A stretch of DNA of 59,243 nucleotides from Microcaldota archaeon (lineage in GTDB: Archaea; Micrarchaeota; Micrarchaeia; Micrarchaeales; CABMGC01). Every line of letters starts with the position of its first letter. Within the stretch, counting starts at the first letter, position 1. The position numbers and the translations under genes are program-made. The notes under the pieces were generated by a model that worked only from the letters and a program-made list of their open reading frames with translations, made no database searches and was not told where the DNA came from. The stretch lies in NCBI GenBank assembly GCA_021791245.1, contig JAJYWY010000012.1:1-59243 (forward strand), written 5' to 3'. Shown piece after piece: positions 43,623 through 52,610 of the stretch.

Positions 43623-44956
43623 TTCTTATTACCATATACGTCGTATTTGTCTTTAAGCGCCCCATTTATCCTCTCTTTCAGCCCTTCAATATAGCCGCGA
43701 TTCTTCTGCACAAGCTCCGTTACTTCCGCATTGCCCAGATTGTCATTTTCCATATCCGAGAGCTTCTTTTCATATGCATCAATATCCTCCAGCCATGCGT
43801 TTAGCTCTTTCTTTTTTGCAGGGTAATTATCCTTCAAAATCTCGCCCTCAACGTTTTCAAAATGGCTGTGCATATAATTCAGCTCCTGTATATACCATTG
43901 CGGAAGCTTAAGCAAGTCATACAGGACGATCTCCGTTTTATAGTATTCTTCTTCATTTGCAGGTACCACATAAAGAAGCACAAGCAGGTCGTCTTTGATT
44001 GCCTTATCCCTTCCGTGCATTATGGCATTCGCCTGCACTGCCTTCAAAAGCTTCCCTCTCCTCCTGTCCGAAATGTGTACATGCCTCATTTCAAGCTCCT
44101 CCTCTATCTCAAGGAGCTTGTCATACACTTCAGAATAATCTACTTCCCCTGAGAGCGAAAAGAGCTTTTTCATATCTTCAAGGGTAGCAATGCCTCTTTT
44201 GTTGGCATAGCCTGCACCATGCTCTTTCCGTATAGTTATATCCTGGAGATCCTTCCACTTGTCCTTTCCTACAGGCTTTATAAAATGCCTGAAAAGTATT
44301 CTGTCGTAAAACGCATTTATGTTAGGGTCTTCCGGAACTACGTTGGTCGCTGCTATCACAGTATGCAGCGGTGCTTTGCCTTCCGGATTCTTTCGCGGAT
44401 CGTAACACCCTTTTTTCAGTTTTCTCTCGTTCAGTACTTCCAATACCGTATGCAGCAATGATTTATGTGCATTGAATACCTCATCAAGGAATGCGATCTC
44501 TGCTTCTGGGAGCATGTTGCTGGTCTCATACTTTCGCCTCCCTTTCTTCAATTCCTTTATATTTATGTCTCCCCACAATTCCTCAGCGGACATCTGCTCG
44601 TGCAACTGGTGCTTGTAAAATTTGGCGATTAGAAGCTCCGAAGCCTTCTGCGCAAGCTCGCTTTTGGCTGTACCAGGCTCTCCTACGAATATTACATGCT
44701 CTTTCATTATTAATGAGAGTACGATCAGCGCGGCTTCGGTCTCCCTCTCTATTAGATTCATGGAGAGTTCGGAGACGAGCATCTTTGGAATATTCAGCAG
44801 CCGCTTTCGTTCTTCATCAGAGAATGAGCTGCTATCCCTAAGAAGGTGCCAGAACTCTTCTTTCGCATGCTCTCCTTCATTGCACTTATTTCCGCTTTTT
44901 TTGTCTTCTGTAATATTACTAAATGCATTTATACCCGGTTTCGGCTTCTCCAACAT
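43619..44956 (-). CDS. MoxR/RavA-type AAA+ ATPase
   Basis: 445 residues. Walker A GEPGTAKSEL, Walker B AEIAFLDEVF, sensor 1 AATNVVP, and the MoxR family helix insert. The C-terminal ~100 residues are coiled coil. An in-frame TTG at 44983 exists, but the TTAAATA box (minus strand, ~44988-44994) favours the ATG at 44956. It should act as a chaperone-like motor with the VWA protein encoded next. Confidence 0.88.
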   Translation of the reverse strand: MLEKPKPGINAFSNITEDKKSGNKCNEGEHAKEEFWHLLRDSSSFSDEERKRLLNIPKMLVSELSMNLIERETEAALIVLSLIMKEHVIFVGEPGTAKSELAQKASELLIAKFYKHQLHEQMSAEELWGDINIKELKKGRRKYETSNMLPEAEIAFLDEVFNAHKSLLHTVLEVLNERKLKKGCYDPRKNPEGKAPLHTVIAATNVVPEDPNINAFYDRILFRHFIKPVGKDKWKDLQDITIRKEHGAGYANKRGIATLEDMKKLFSLSGEVDYSEVYDKLLEIEEELEMRHVHISDRRRGKLLKAVQANAIMHGRDKAIKDDLLVLLYVVPANEEEYYKTEIVLYDLLKLPQWYIQELNYMHSHFENVEGEILKDNYPAKKKELNAWLEDIDAYEKKLSDMENDNLGNAEVTELVQKNRGYIEGLKERINGALKDKYDVYGNKK

Positions 44957-45022
44957 TAAATATCTAGAGAAAATCTGATGCAATGTATTTAATGTTTTAC
45001 TACAACAAGATTTTGCACATAT

Positions 45023-46321
45023 CTACGGGGTGACCCTTGTCCTGTCCCTTGGAAACATCGAGCATTCCCTTATGTTTGGCATATTGGTAAGCTTCATTGT
45101 CATCCTTTCCAGGCCTATACTCCACCCCGCATGTGGCGGCGCCCCGTTCCTGAACGCATTTATATAAAATTCAAATTCGTCAGGGTTAATGCCTCTGCCT
45201 TTTAGCGCATCCATGAGCATAGACGGAATATGTATCCTCTGCGCCCCGCTGCTTATCTCGAGCCCTTTGTACAGGAGGTCAAAGCTATTGCATACTTCCT
45301 CGTCTCCCTCCTTCGGCATGCTGTAGAAGGCCCTTGCCGCAGTCGGATATTCCTTTACCATGAGAATATCCCCGTAAATCCTGCAAAGCTCCTCCTCATC
45401 CTTCCTGTTAAGGTCGTCTCCGAACTTCAGCTGTTCATTTTCCTTTGCAAGTGCGTCTATCGCTTCCCTGTACGTTATCTCCTTTATAGAATCAGGATCG
45501 GCTCTCTGCAGCTTTACCGAGAGCTGCTCCAAGTCGTTGCCATTCCATTTTATGACGTTGTTTATAATGCCTGCGGCAACCTTTTTAAGCATGCGTATAG
45601 CGTCAGTGTGGTCTGCGAATCCCATCTCTATATCCATCTGCGTAGACTCGTTGAGATGGTAAACAGTATTGTGCTTTTCTGCGCGCATGGCCTTAGTAAT
45701 CATGAATATCCTGTCCATGCCCCCTATCACTGCAAGCTGCTTATAGAGCTGCGGAGATTGCGTGAGATATGCCTTCTTCTCGAAGTATTTCACCTCGAAT
45801 AAGTCTGTGCCCCCTTCAGTCGCTGCCTCCACTATGATGGGCGTCACTATCTCCTGGAAGCCCTCCAGCTGCAGCGTCTCCCTAAAGCTCCTTAGTATCG
45901 ACGATTGTATGTTGAAGATGGATTTGGACTCGAGCCTTCTCAGGTCTATGTGCCTGTGGTCAAGCCTTACGTCTATCTCCGCAGGCACCTTTCCAGTAAC
46001 CTCGAATGGAATCTCTGAAGACAGCGGGTTCAGGTTGGTTATCCCTGCAGGCACTATCTCGAAGCCGTTCTTTGCTTCTTTGTTTGCTTTCACCTTTCCC
46101 TTTACAAGGACTACGCTCTCTTTTGGCAGATTCATCTCTGACATTATGGCGTCGTCTACGATCCCTTTTTTGGCGGTAATCTGCACTATGCCTGAATGGT
46201 CCCTAACGAGCATAAACGCTATCTTGCCCATGTTTCTCAGTTCGTGTACCCATCCAGCTACAACTACCTCCTTTCCGTCATCCTGCGCCGAGAGCTGATT
46301 GGCGTAATGGGTGCGCATCAT
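45023..46321 (-). CDS. aspS: aspartyl-tRNA synthetase (archaeal type)
   Basis: 432 residues. An OB-fold anticodon domain (~1-100, VVVAGWVHELRNMGKIAFMLVRD), then the class II core: motif 1 VTPIIVEAATEGGTDLF, motif 2 FMITKAMRAEKHNTVYHLNE, motif 3 GWSIGLERMTM, ending in FPRDRTRVTP, the AspRS/archaeal signature. There is no bacterial insertion domain. Whether it also charges tRNA-Asn depends on genes outside the window. It is divergent from tyrS, 63 bases away. Confidence 0.95.
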   Translation of the reverse strand: MMRTHYANQLSAQDDGKEVVVAGWVHELRNMGKIAFMLVRDHSGIVQITAKKGIVDDAIMSEMNLPKESVVLVKGKVKANKEAKNGFEIVPAGITNLNPLSSEIPFEVTGKVPAEIDVRLDHRHIDLRRLESKSIFNIQSSILRSFRETLQLEGFQEIVTPIIVEAATEGGTDLFEVKYFEKKAYLTQSPQLYKQLAVIGGMDRIFMITKAMRAEKHNTVYHLNESTQMDIEMGFADHTDAIRMLKKVAAGIINNVIKWNGNDLEQLSVKLQRADPDSIKEITYREAIDALAKENEQLKFGDDLNRKDEEELCRIYGDILMVKEYPTAARAFYSMPKEGDEEVCNSFDLLYKGLEISSGAQRIHIPSMLMDALKGRGINPDEFEFYINAFRNGAPPHAGWSIGLERMTMKLTNMPNIRECSMFPRDRTRVTP

Positions 46322-46384
46322 AAAATCAGGTATATCTTTGCTAAAAGGTTTAATATTTATTGCGTTAATCCTTATCTGGATTCA

Positions 46385-47467
46385 ATGGATGTTGAGACGA
46401 AGATGGAACTGGTGAAGAGCTTTGCGGAAGAGATAATAACGGAGGATGAGCTGCGCAATCTCTTCGAGACGAACAGCCATCCAGTTGCATATGACGGATT
46501 TGAGCCTTCCGGCCTTGCGCCAATGCACTTTGCCCTGCTAAGGGCCAAGAACATACACAAGATGCTTAAGGCAGGGATAAAATTCAAGCTCTACCTGGCA
46601 GACTATTTTGCAATGATAAACAACAAGCTCGAAGGGAATCTTGACAGCATAAAGGCCACTTCCGATTATTTTGTCGAGGTGTGGAAAGCCTGTGGAATAG
46701 ACTCAAGCAAGGTGGAATATGTTAAGGCAAGCGAGCTTCTAGACAACCTGGACTACTGGACAAGGGTGCTGAAGGTTGGAAAAGCAGTAACCCTTGACAG
46801 GATAAAGAGGGCAGTAACAATAATGGGAAGAAGGGAGGGAGAAGCGATAAGCGCAGGCCAGCTCTTCTACCCTGCAATGCAGGTAGCGGACATATTCGAG
46901 ATGGACATAGACATATGCCAGCTTGGAATAGACCAAAGAAAGGCGAACATGCTTGCAAGGGAGGTTTCGGAGAAGTACGGATGGAAGAAGCCAATAGCAG
47001 TGCATCATGCGCTTATGCTAGGCCTGAAAGGCATGCCAAAAGAGGCAAAGCTCATGGAAAAGGACGAAGCTTTCCAATACAAGATGTCAAAGTCTGATCC
47101 TGGCAGCGCAATCTTCGTCCACGACTCTTACGACGAGATAAAGAGGAAGATAGCCGGAGCATATTGCCCTGAGAAAATTGTAGAGGGAAATCCCATGTTC
47201 AATTACATTGAGCATCTTATCATAGAAGGCAGGCACTCGCAGATAAGGATAGACAGGCCGCAGAAATTCGGCGGGGCTCTAGATGTCGACAGCTACGATG
47301 AGCTTGTAAGGATTTACAAGGAAGGCAGACTCCATCCCATGGACCTAAAGGCTTATGTGGCTGCAGAGCTTGAGAGTATGATAAAGCCGATAAGGGAGCA
47401 TTTTGAAAGCAACGCGGCCGCAAGGGAGCTTTATGAGAGGGTAAAGGGATTCTCTGTTACAAGATGA
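46385..47467 (+). CDS. tyrS: tyrosyl-tRNA synthetase
   Basis: 360 residues. Class I core: YDGFEPSGLAPMHFALL holds the HIGH-like site, AVTLDRI, QLGIDQRKANMLARE and KMSKSDPGSAIFV. The start at 46385 is chosen because the family begins just before this point and a TTTAATATTTA box lies at ~46349-46359; a longer in-frame ORF begins inside aspS on the other strand and is rejected. No separate C-terminal anticodon-binding domain beyond the archaeal core. Confidence 0.95.
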   Translation: MDVETKMELVKSFAEEIITEDELRNLFETNSHPVAYDGFEPSGLAPMHFALLRAKNIHKMLKAGIKFKLYLADYFAMINNKLEGNLDSIKATSDYFVEVWKACGIDSSKVEYVKASELLDNLDYWTRVLKVGKAVTLDRIKRAVTIMGRREGEAISAGQLFYPAMQVADIFEMDIDICQLGIDQRKANMLAREVSEKYGWKKPIAVHHALMLGLKGMPKEAKLMEKDEAFQYKMSKSDPGSAIFVHDSYDEIKRKIAGAYCPEKIVEGNPMFNYIEHLIIEGRHSQIRIDRPQKFGGALDVDSYDELVRIYKEGRLHPMDLKAYVAAELESMIKPIREHFESNAAARELYERVKGFSVTR

Positions 47468-47470
47468 TCG

Positions 47471-47806
47471 CTAACTCAGCCCTATGAGCACAACCCCTAT
47501 AAATATCACGATTACGCCTATCCATCTTGTCAATGACACTGTTTCCCCTATCACAACAGAGGCGAATACAGTGGCGAAGAGATAGCTCAAGCCCCCGAAG
47601 CCATACGCCCAGCTGAGGTGCGACCTCCCAAGTATGTAGAAATAGAGTACAGTAGATATCACGTATGCAATAAACCCTGCTGCGATAAATGCCACGAGCA
47701 TGCCAAGGCTAGAGGACAGCCCGAGCTTGAAGAGAAGCTGGCCTACTGCGCCCAGGAAAGCGCTTATTACGAGAATAGTTGCGAAAAGCATTTTTCCGTC
47801 TTTCAT
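47471..47806 (-). CDS. small four-helix transporter (EamA/SMR-like)
   Basis: 111 residues with four membrane helices, the size of small multidrug resistance proteins and of half an EamA transporter. ISAFLGAVGQLLFKLGLS and GETVSLTRWIGVIVIFIGV are typical of the first and last helix pairs. It probably works as an antiparallel dimer or with a partner. A GGAGGT site about 9 bases before 47806 decides the start over the ATG at 47827. It converges with tyrS. Confidence 0.8.
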   Translation of the reverse strand: MKDGKMLFATILVISAFLGAVGQLLFKLGLSSSLGMLVAFIAAGFIAYVISTVLYFYILGRSHLSWAYGFGGLSYLFATVFASVVIGETVSLTRWIGVIVIFIGVVLIGLS

Positions 47807-47908
47807 GAAATCGTGACCTCCTCCCATTCGTAAACGGTGTGGGCTTCCTCAGCGACCTGAGAAAGTCAAATTGAAACGCAACGAATGATTAACATGGACC
47901 GAAAAAGT

Positions 47909-48210
47909 TTATAAATTCATAGCGGGAAAACTCCTATCTTTTAGATAGGGATGAAAGCGAAGAATGTGGAAACAAAAAATGCAAGCATAAACATACTCGA
48001 TAGAGCTTTGAACTCTGCGAGTTCAAATTTTGACAGCAAAACTGTCAAAGCTACCGAAGGACATTCGGGAAGTCAAGCCTGTGGAGACAATGTAAGACCT
48101 TCCGCAAGGAAGGCGGTTGCCGAAGAAACAGGAACTATACGGGTGGCAGCATGACGACCAATCATAGCCACTCTGAAAACTCCCAACCTTTAGCTGGGAG
48201 AGGATGTCAC
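47909..48210 (+). mobile_element. ORF-less derivative of the TnpB element, keeping both ends and the omega-RNA region
   Basis: About 302 bases. The first ~63 match the left end of the element at 55548 (TTATAAATTCATAGCGG, a CTCCTATC hairpin, GATGAAAGCGAAGAATGTGG). The remaining ~235 match its right end with about 4 substitutions, covering the last ~60 tnpB codons, the noncoding tail and the terminal hairpin CCCAACC/GCTGGG plus AGAGGATGTCAC. The tnpB body is deleted between GTGGAAA and AATGCAAGC. It has what an omega-RNA and element mobilised in trans would need. Its would-be guide starts TAGGAAAAATAG. Confidence 0.88.
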
Positions 48211-48391
48211 TAGGAAAAATAGAAAAGGAAACTTCAGGATTTGCAGGCCATCACATGTCAAAATGCAGACCATCGCGCAAAACAGCGGAATTAGTCTTCC
48301 GTCGTAACGCTTCGTTGATTGTGGAAGGGCACTTCTTTTATATGCTATTAATAAAATATTTTTTGTATAAAAAACATTAAACATAACTAGG

Positions 48392-48402
48392 GTATTTAAA
48401 TA
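48392..48402 (+). promoter_or_regulatory. promoter of the S-layer gene
   Basis: GTATTTAAATA, an ideal archaeal TATA box, about 30 bases before the expected transcript start. A GTGAT ribosome binding site follows at 48439-48443. Confidence 0.65.
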
Positions 48403-48446
48403 CTTTACACTTTCCAATACTCTTGAAAATGTATTTAAGTGATAGA

Positions 48447-51400
48447 ATGAAAAGTCTGAACGCAAAAAGAATCGCCGCGTTAGCGGCCAGTTTGGCTTTG
48501 GGAATTGCTGTAGCAGGACCTGTATCCTTTAGCAATATTCCAATAATTAACAGCGCTGGACAACCAGTAGTCCAGATAGTGGTTGGTTCCACAGCACAGC
48601 CTAGCGACGGAGTCGTTGCTGCGAACATAGCTGCTGTAATAGGAAACCTTGCATTCACGTCAACCCCTGTAACCGCAACAGTGCAGGGAACGAGCGGGCT
48701 TGGATGCGCTGCGACAGCCGCGTCATGCTCTCTCTCGAACCAGCAGGTATACCTTTCCGAGAAGGGATCTGTGACATCAAGCGGAAGCTTCAGCATAAAG
48801 GCGCTCATAGGCTCAGTGCTTAATGGAGGTGCGCTCAACTACCAGAACCTTGCAAACACAAAGAGTTTGACAAGCGGAAGCAGCAGCCAATATGTATATC
48901 CGGAGTATTCATCTTCTCCATTTAATATAACATATTCTCCAACAGCAGTATCAGTATACTCTGGAATAGGTCTTGGAGCAACAGGAACCGTAACAGCAAA
49001 TTCAAATGGCGGTGGAGTTTCGTTCAGCAGCTTGTCCCAGACATCAGGAGGATTGTCATACGACAATATAATGAGAATAGGAAGCTCACAGCTGCCTTCT
49101 CTTATGTCCTCTTCAGGAACACACTCAGAATCTGAATACATATGGATTGGTGGATTCCCTGTATATAACCAGAAAATTGGCTCATTCGAGCTTGTAAGCC
49201 CTGTTGAAGCATACCAGGTTCAGTTCGGCAACCCTCTGCAGGTAAACAACAGCAAAGGGCAGGTACAGCACCCATCATTCTTATTGTTGGGACAGAACTG
49301 GACTGTCAACAGCTACACACTGCCTAGCGTAGGATCCGAGCATCTTTCAACAGACAACTATACTGTTGGCGGAAAGCTTGTACTAGCTAAGTCTAGCACT
49401 CCTCTGAAGACAATATATGTAGGGCAGAACCTTACATCAGGTCCTTTCAAGGTCGTGCTTCAGGACTTGTCATATCCTGACAGCTCAGGAACGAGCAGCG
49501 CTTCAGTCGGAGTATACAATAACGGAGTACTTACAAACGAGACTTCGATATACCCTGGAAACACTATAACCGTAAACTCTTCAGGAACGCTCCTTTACGT
49601 TTACGTAAAGACTACATTCCCTGGATTGTACAGCTACCAGAAGTGGGCTGACATGCAGTTGTATTCACAGATATACAACATAACGTCAGGAAAACTCTTC
49701 AACCAGAGCGACCCTAACTGGAAGGCTGCATTGCAGTGGACTGTGAACCAGACATCAGTAGGAGGTTCGCAATTCGCGCCTAACGCAGAACTTGAGGGAA
49801 TAGTCCTATACAGCAACATGTCTAAGGCTACAACGCTCTCTCCAGGAGGATCTATTAATATAATAGACAATCCTGCGGCATGGAAGCTGACATTCGCTGG
49901 AGACTCTCTTGGAAATCCAGGAGCTGGAAACACGAACTATGATCCTGTTTCATTCTCTACAAGCGCAACATCAAGCCTTGTACAGTATGCAAACGCGGGT
50001 GGTTCAGACTCGGCTTCAGTGACATCCAACGGATTCGCTGCAAACGGTGAAGTCACGGGAGCGTTAGGGACAATAGGAAACTTTCTTCCTGATGAGTCTA
50101 TACCAAACGTCGGCAACGTTCTTAACGACTCATATGTGAGTGAGCCTGAGAGCCTGCTTACAGTATCAAGCTCTTCAGGAACAGCATTCTCTATAAACCC
50201 CCAGGATGGATCTACGTCGCCTAGCGCATCAACAGGGACTGTAAACTATAACCTGGACGCGTATGAGTATATACCTAAGAACGTTATAGCGCAGAACTCC
50301 AACAGCATAGCTACAATGCCAAATTCTGGAATGGCAATACAGCTATACTCTCTTAGTGGTGGTTCCAGCTCACAGGTATTGAACCCTAACTGGGTGGACA
50401 GCAGCCACAGCCTTACTGTAACAATAACAGGTTACAAAATGGGCCAGACTTCAAAGAGCAGCCCTCAGGTAACGTTCAATCCTTCTGGAGGATTGCCAAG
50501 TGCAAGCAGCACTGTAGGCTTGTTTGCAGGAGGAGCCAACCAGATCCTTTCAGGATGGCTCTTCAACAACGTAACAGACATAAAGCTTAGCGAGGCATTG
50601 CCTTCTCCAGGAGTACAGGTCAACGTATACGAAACGTCGAATGTTCTGAGTGACAATGGTATGAACTCTCAAAATTCCATACTTATGGGAGAGCTTATAT
50701 ATAGAGGCCCTACCATAAATTATATGGTAAATCAGTATCCATACCAGATAGCTACGACAGCGACAAGCGCAAACGTTCTGTATTCTGTAGGAACAGAGTC
50801 CAATATGCACTTCCAGCTATACACGAGCTCCATTCCATCTGACACTGCACAGAGGGCAACGTACTTTACGTACAACGTGCCTGAAGTGACAGAGCCTAGC
50901 CAGACATCATCTGCTGGTGCGAACATAACGTTCGACATAACAAACCAGTCCACACTTACTACAGGATACTGGCTTAACCAGACAAATGGTAATGGCAACT
51001 CTGTAAACTACTATGGCAGCGGTGCAACAAGTACGCAGGCTCAGCAGGGCTTCAGGACAGAGAGGGGCAGCGAGATAGGCTCAATCTCAACGACTGGATT
51101 GACGCTTGATCTTGCGGAATCTGTAGACACTTTGCAGTTCTTCGTAGGACCTCAGAGCTCTACAGTCTCATCGTCTGTGGCTACATATGGTCCATACAAG
51201 GTAGGCCAGGCTACGAACATAGCAAACGTCTCGATCGCTTCAGTAAACGCATCGTGTGCACTTGCATCTACGCCTAGCAGCTGCTCTGTATCCGGTGTTG
51301 CTAACCTGACTGCAGTGCCTTCAGTGACGCAGGCTGTAACTCCTGTGAAGCTGGACACAAGCACAACGCCTCTTGCAGTACTTGACAGCAACGCGAACAA

Positions 51401-51620
51401 TGCATCAACATTGATTCTCGTAGGAAGCAAGTACGTAAACAGCGTATCCGCGCAGGTCTTCGCACAGAACCCAAGCCTTGACTCTTCATTCGGGCCAAGC
51501 TCTGTAGTGGTTCAGGCATTCGGGACCAACAGGATTCTTGTAGCTGGATACTCTGCAAACCAGACAGTCCAGGCAGGAAACCAGTTCATACAGGACCTGC
51601 TGACTGCAGCGAGCTCGTAA
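48447..51620 (+). CDS. S-layer protein
   Basis: 1057 residues. A signal peptide (MKSLNAKRIAALAASLALGIAVAG), then the S-layer N-terminal domain with QIVVGSTAQPSDGVVAANIAAVIG. A long Ser/Thr/Gly-rich beta region follows with many Asn-x-Ser/Thr sites. The C-terminal S-layer domain (LILVGSKYVNSVSAQVF to NQFIQDLLTAASS) is like methanogen S-layer proteins. It should form the outer protein coat. The GTGAT at 48439 fixes the ATG at 48447; an upstream in-frame ATG at 48423 is too close to the TATA box. A hairpin terminator follows. Strong signals suggest very high expression. Confidence 0.92.
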   Translation: MKSLNAKRIAALAASLALGIAVAGPVSFSNIPIINSAGQPVVQIVVGSTAQPSDGVVAANIAAVIGNLAFTSTPVTATVQGTSGLGCAATAASCSLSNQQVYLSEKGSVTSSGSFSIKALIGSVLNGGALNYQNLANTKSLTSGSSSQYVYPEYSSSPFNITYSPTAVSVYSGIGLGATGTVTANSNGGGVSFSSLSQTSGGLSYDNIMRIGSSQLPSLMSSSGTHSESEYIWIGGFPVYNQKIGSFELVSPVEAYQVQFGNPLQVNNSKGQVQHPSFLLLGQNWTVNSYTLPSVGSEHLSTDNYTVGGKLVLAKSSTPLKTIYVGQNLTSGPFKVVLQDLSYPDSSGTSSASVGVYNNGVLTNETSIYPGNTITVNSSGTLLYVYVKTTFPGLYSYQKWADMQLYSQIYNITSGKLFNQSDPNWKAALQWTVNQTSVGGSQFAPNAELEGIVLYSNMSKATTLSPGGSINIIDNPAAWKLTFAGDSLGNPGAGNTNYDPVSFSTSATSSLVQYANAGGSDSASVTSNGFAANGEVTGALGTIGNFLPDESIPNVGNVLNDSYVSEPESLLTVSSSSGTAFSINPQDGSTSPSASTGTVNYNLDAYEYIPKNVIAQNSNSIATMPNSGMAIQLYSLSGGSSSQVLNPNWVDSSHSLTVTITGYKMGQTSKSSPQVTFNPSGGLPSASSTVGLFAGGANQILSGWLFNNVTDIKLSEALPSPGVQVNVYETSNVLSDNGMNSQNSILMGELIYRGPTINYMVNQYPYQIATTATSANVLYSVGTESNMHFQLYTSSIPSDTAQRATYFTYNVPEVTEPSQTSSAGANITFDITNQSTLTTGYWLNQTNGNGNSVNYYGSGATSTQAQQGFRTERGSEIGSISTTGLTLDLAESVDTLQFFVGPQSSTVSSSVATYGPYKVGQATNIANVSIASVNASCALASTPSSCSVSGVANLTAVPSVTQAVTPVKLDTSTTPLAVLDSNANNASTLILVGSKYVNSVSAQVFAQNPSLDSSFGPSSVVVQAFGTNRILVAGYSANQTVQAGNQFIQDLLTAASS

Positions 51621-51636
51621 GCGTAAGAGCGTTTCG

Positions 51637-51672
51637 ATAAAGCCTTTTTGAAAGGCTTTTTTCTTTCTTTTG
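51637..51672 (+). terminator. terminator of the S-layer gene
   Basis: AAAGCCT, short T-rich loop, AGGCTTT, followed by a run of T and a pyrimidine-rich tail: a hairpin plus poly-T. Confidence 0.75.
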
Positions 51673-51777
51673 TTTTTAACTTTCTCTTCCTTTTTTATTC
51701 ATATCCTTCAGCTATGCAGCGTCAGGATATTATATATATGCTGCATAATATATTGGAAAAACCAGAGGATTCTTTGA

Positions 51778-52509
51778 ATGCCATTACATATAAAAGCGGA
51801 TAAAAGCGACATATCTGACAAGGTCATACTTGTGGGAGACCAGGGAAGGGCTGAGTTCCTTTCGCATCTGCTAAGGGATCCAAAGCTTGTAAGCAGCAAC
51901 AGGGGCCTTCTTGTATATACTGGAGAATGCAAATGCTCTATCTGGAGGTCCCACGCTGCAAAGAGCGTAACAATAGCTACAAGCGGAATGGGCCAGCCGT
52001 CAATGGCAATAGTTGCAGAAGAGCTGCACATGCTCGGAGCAAAAAAGATAGTAAGGTTTGGAACATGCGGCGCAATCTCAAGGAATGTAAAGATAGGGGA
52101 CTACATAATTGCAACGCATGCATCGTTCACAGATGGGGGAATACATTCGCAGTACCCGGAAGGGCTTCTTCCAGTAGCCAGCCATGGCCTATCCAGCAAA
52201 ATATGGGAATCAATGAAATCGATGAACGCATCAGGGATTAAGGTGCATGCAGGAAAGATATTTACAAGCGATGCATTCTATGCCGAAGACGATGCATTCA
52301 GGCAGGCAAGGGAAGACGAGGGCAACATTGCTGCTGACATGGAGACTGCGATATTATTCAAGATAGCAAGGATGAGGATGTTCAGCGCAGCATGCGTGGC
52401 AGTAGCTGTAAATGAAGTGCAGGACAAGAGCGCATTCCTATCTGCTGATGCTCTTGCGGAGAGGATACGTGCAGGAGCAGAAGCGATACTCTCTGCATTA
52501 ACAAAATGA
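51778..52509 (+). CDS. nucleoside phosphorylase (uridine/purine phosphorylase family)
   Basis: 243 residues of the PNP/UDP family: VILVGDQGRAEFLSHLL (phosphate site), TSGMGQPSMAIVAEEL, VRFGTCGAIS and the ribose-binding ADMETA. It splits a nucleoside with phosphate to base and ribose-1-phosphate; uridine versus purine choice is not resolved here. It adds to the salvage enzymes at 15-18 kb. Confidence 0.87.
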   Translation: MPLHIKADKSDISDKVILVGDQGRAEFLSHLLRDPKLVSSNRGLLVYTGECKCSIWRSHAAKSVTIATSGMGQPSMAIVAEELHMLGAKKIVRFGTCGAISRNVKIGDYIIATHASFTDGGIHSQYPEGLLPVASHGLSSKIWESMKSMNASGIKVHAGKIFTSDAFYAEDDAFRQAREDEGNIAADMETAILFKIARMRMFSAACVAVAVNEVQDKSAFLSADALAERIRAGAEAILSALTK

Positions 52510-52610
52510 ATTTAGATATTGGGTGTAAAACCCTTTCCCTTGCTTCCAGTGCCTTCAATTCCGCATCTAGTGAGATTTATAAGCTTTCACAATATAATTT
52601 ATCTGATTGC

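Noticed and set aside
46196-46384. Long upstream extension of tyrS
   Set aside because: It overlaps aspS on the other strand, and promoter position and family length both point to the ATG at 46385.
47951-48154. 67-codon frame inside the ORF-less element
   Set aside because: It is the fused leftover of the tnpB C-terminus, not an independent gene; it lacks RuvC-I, RuvC-II and the zinc ribbon.
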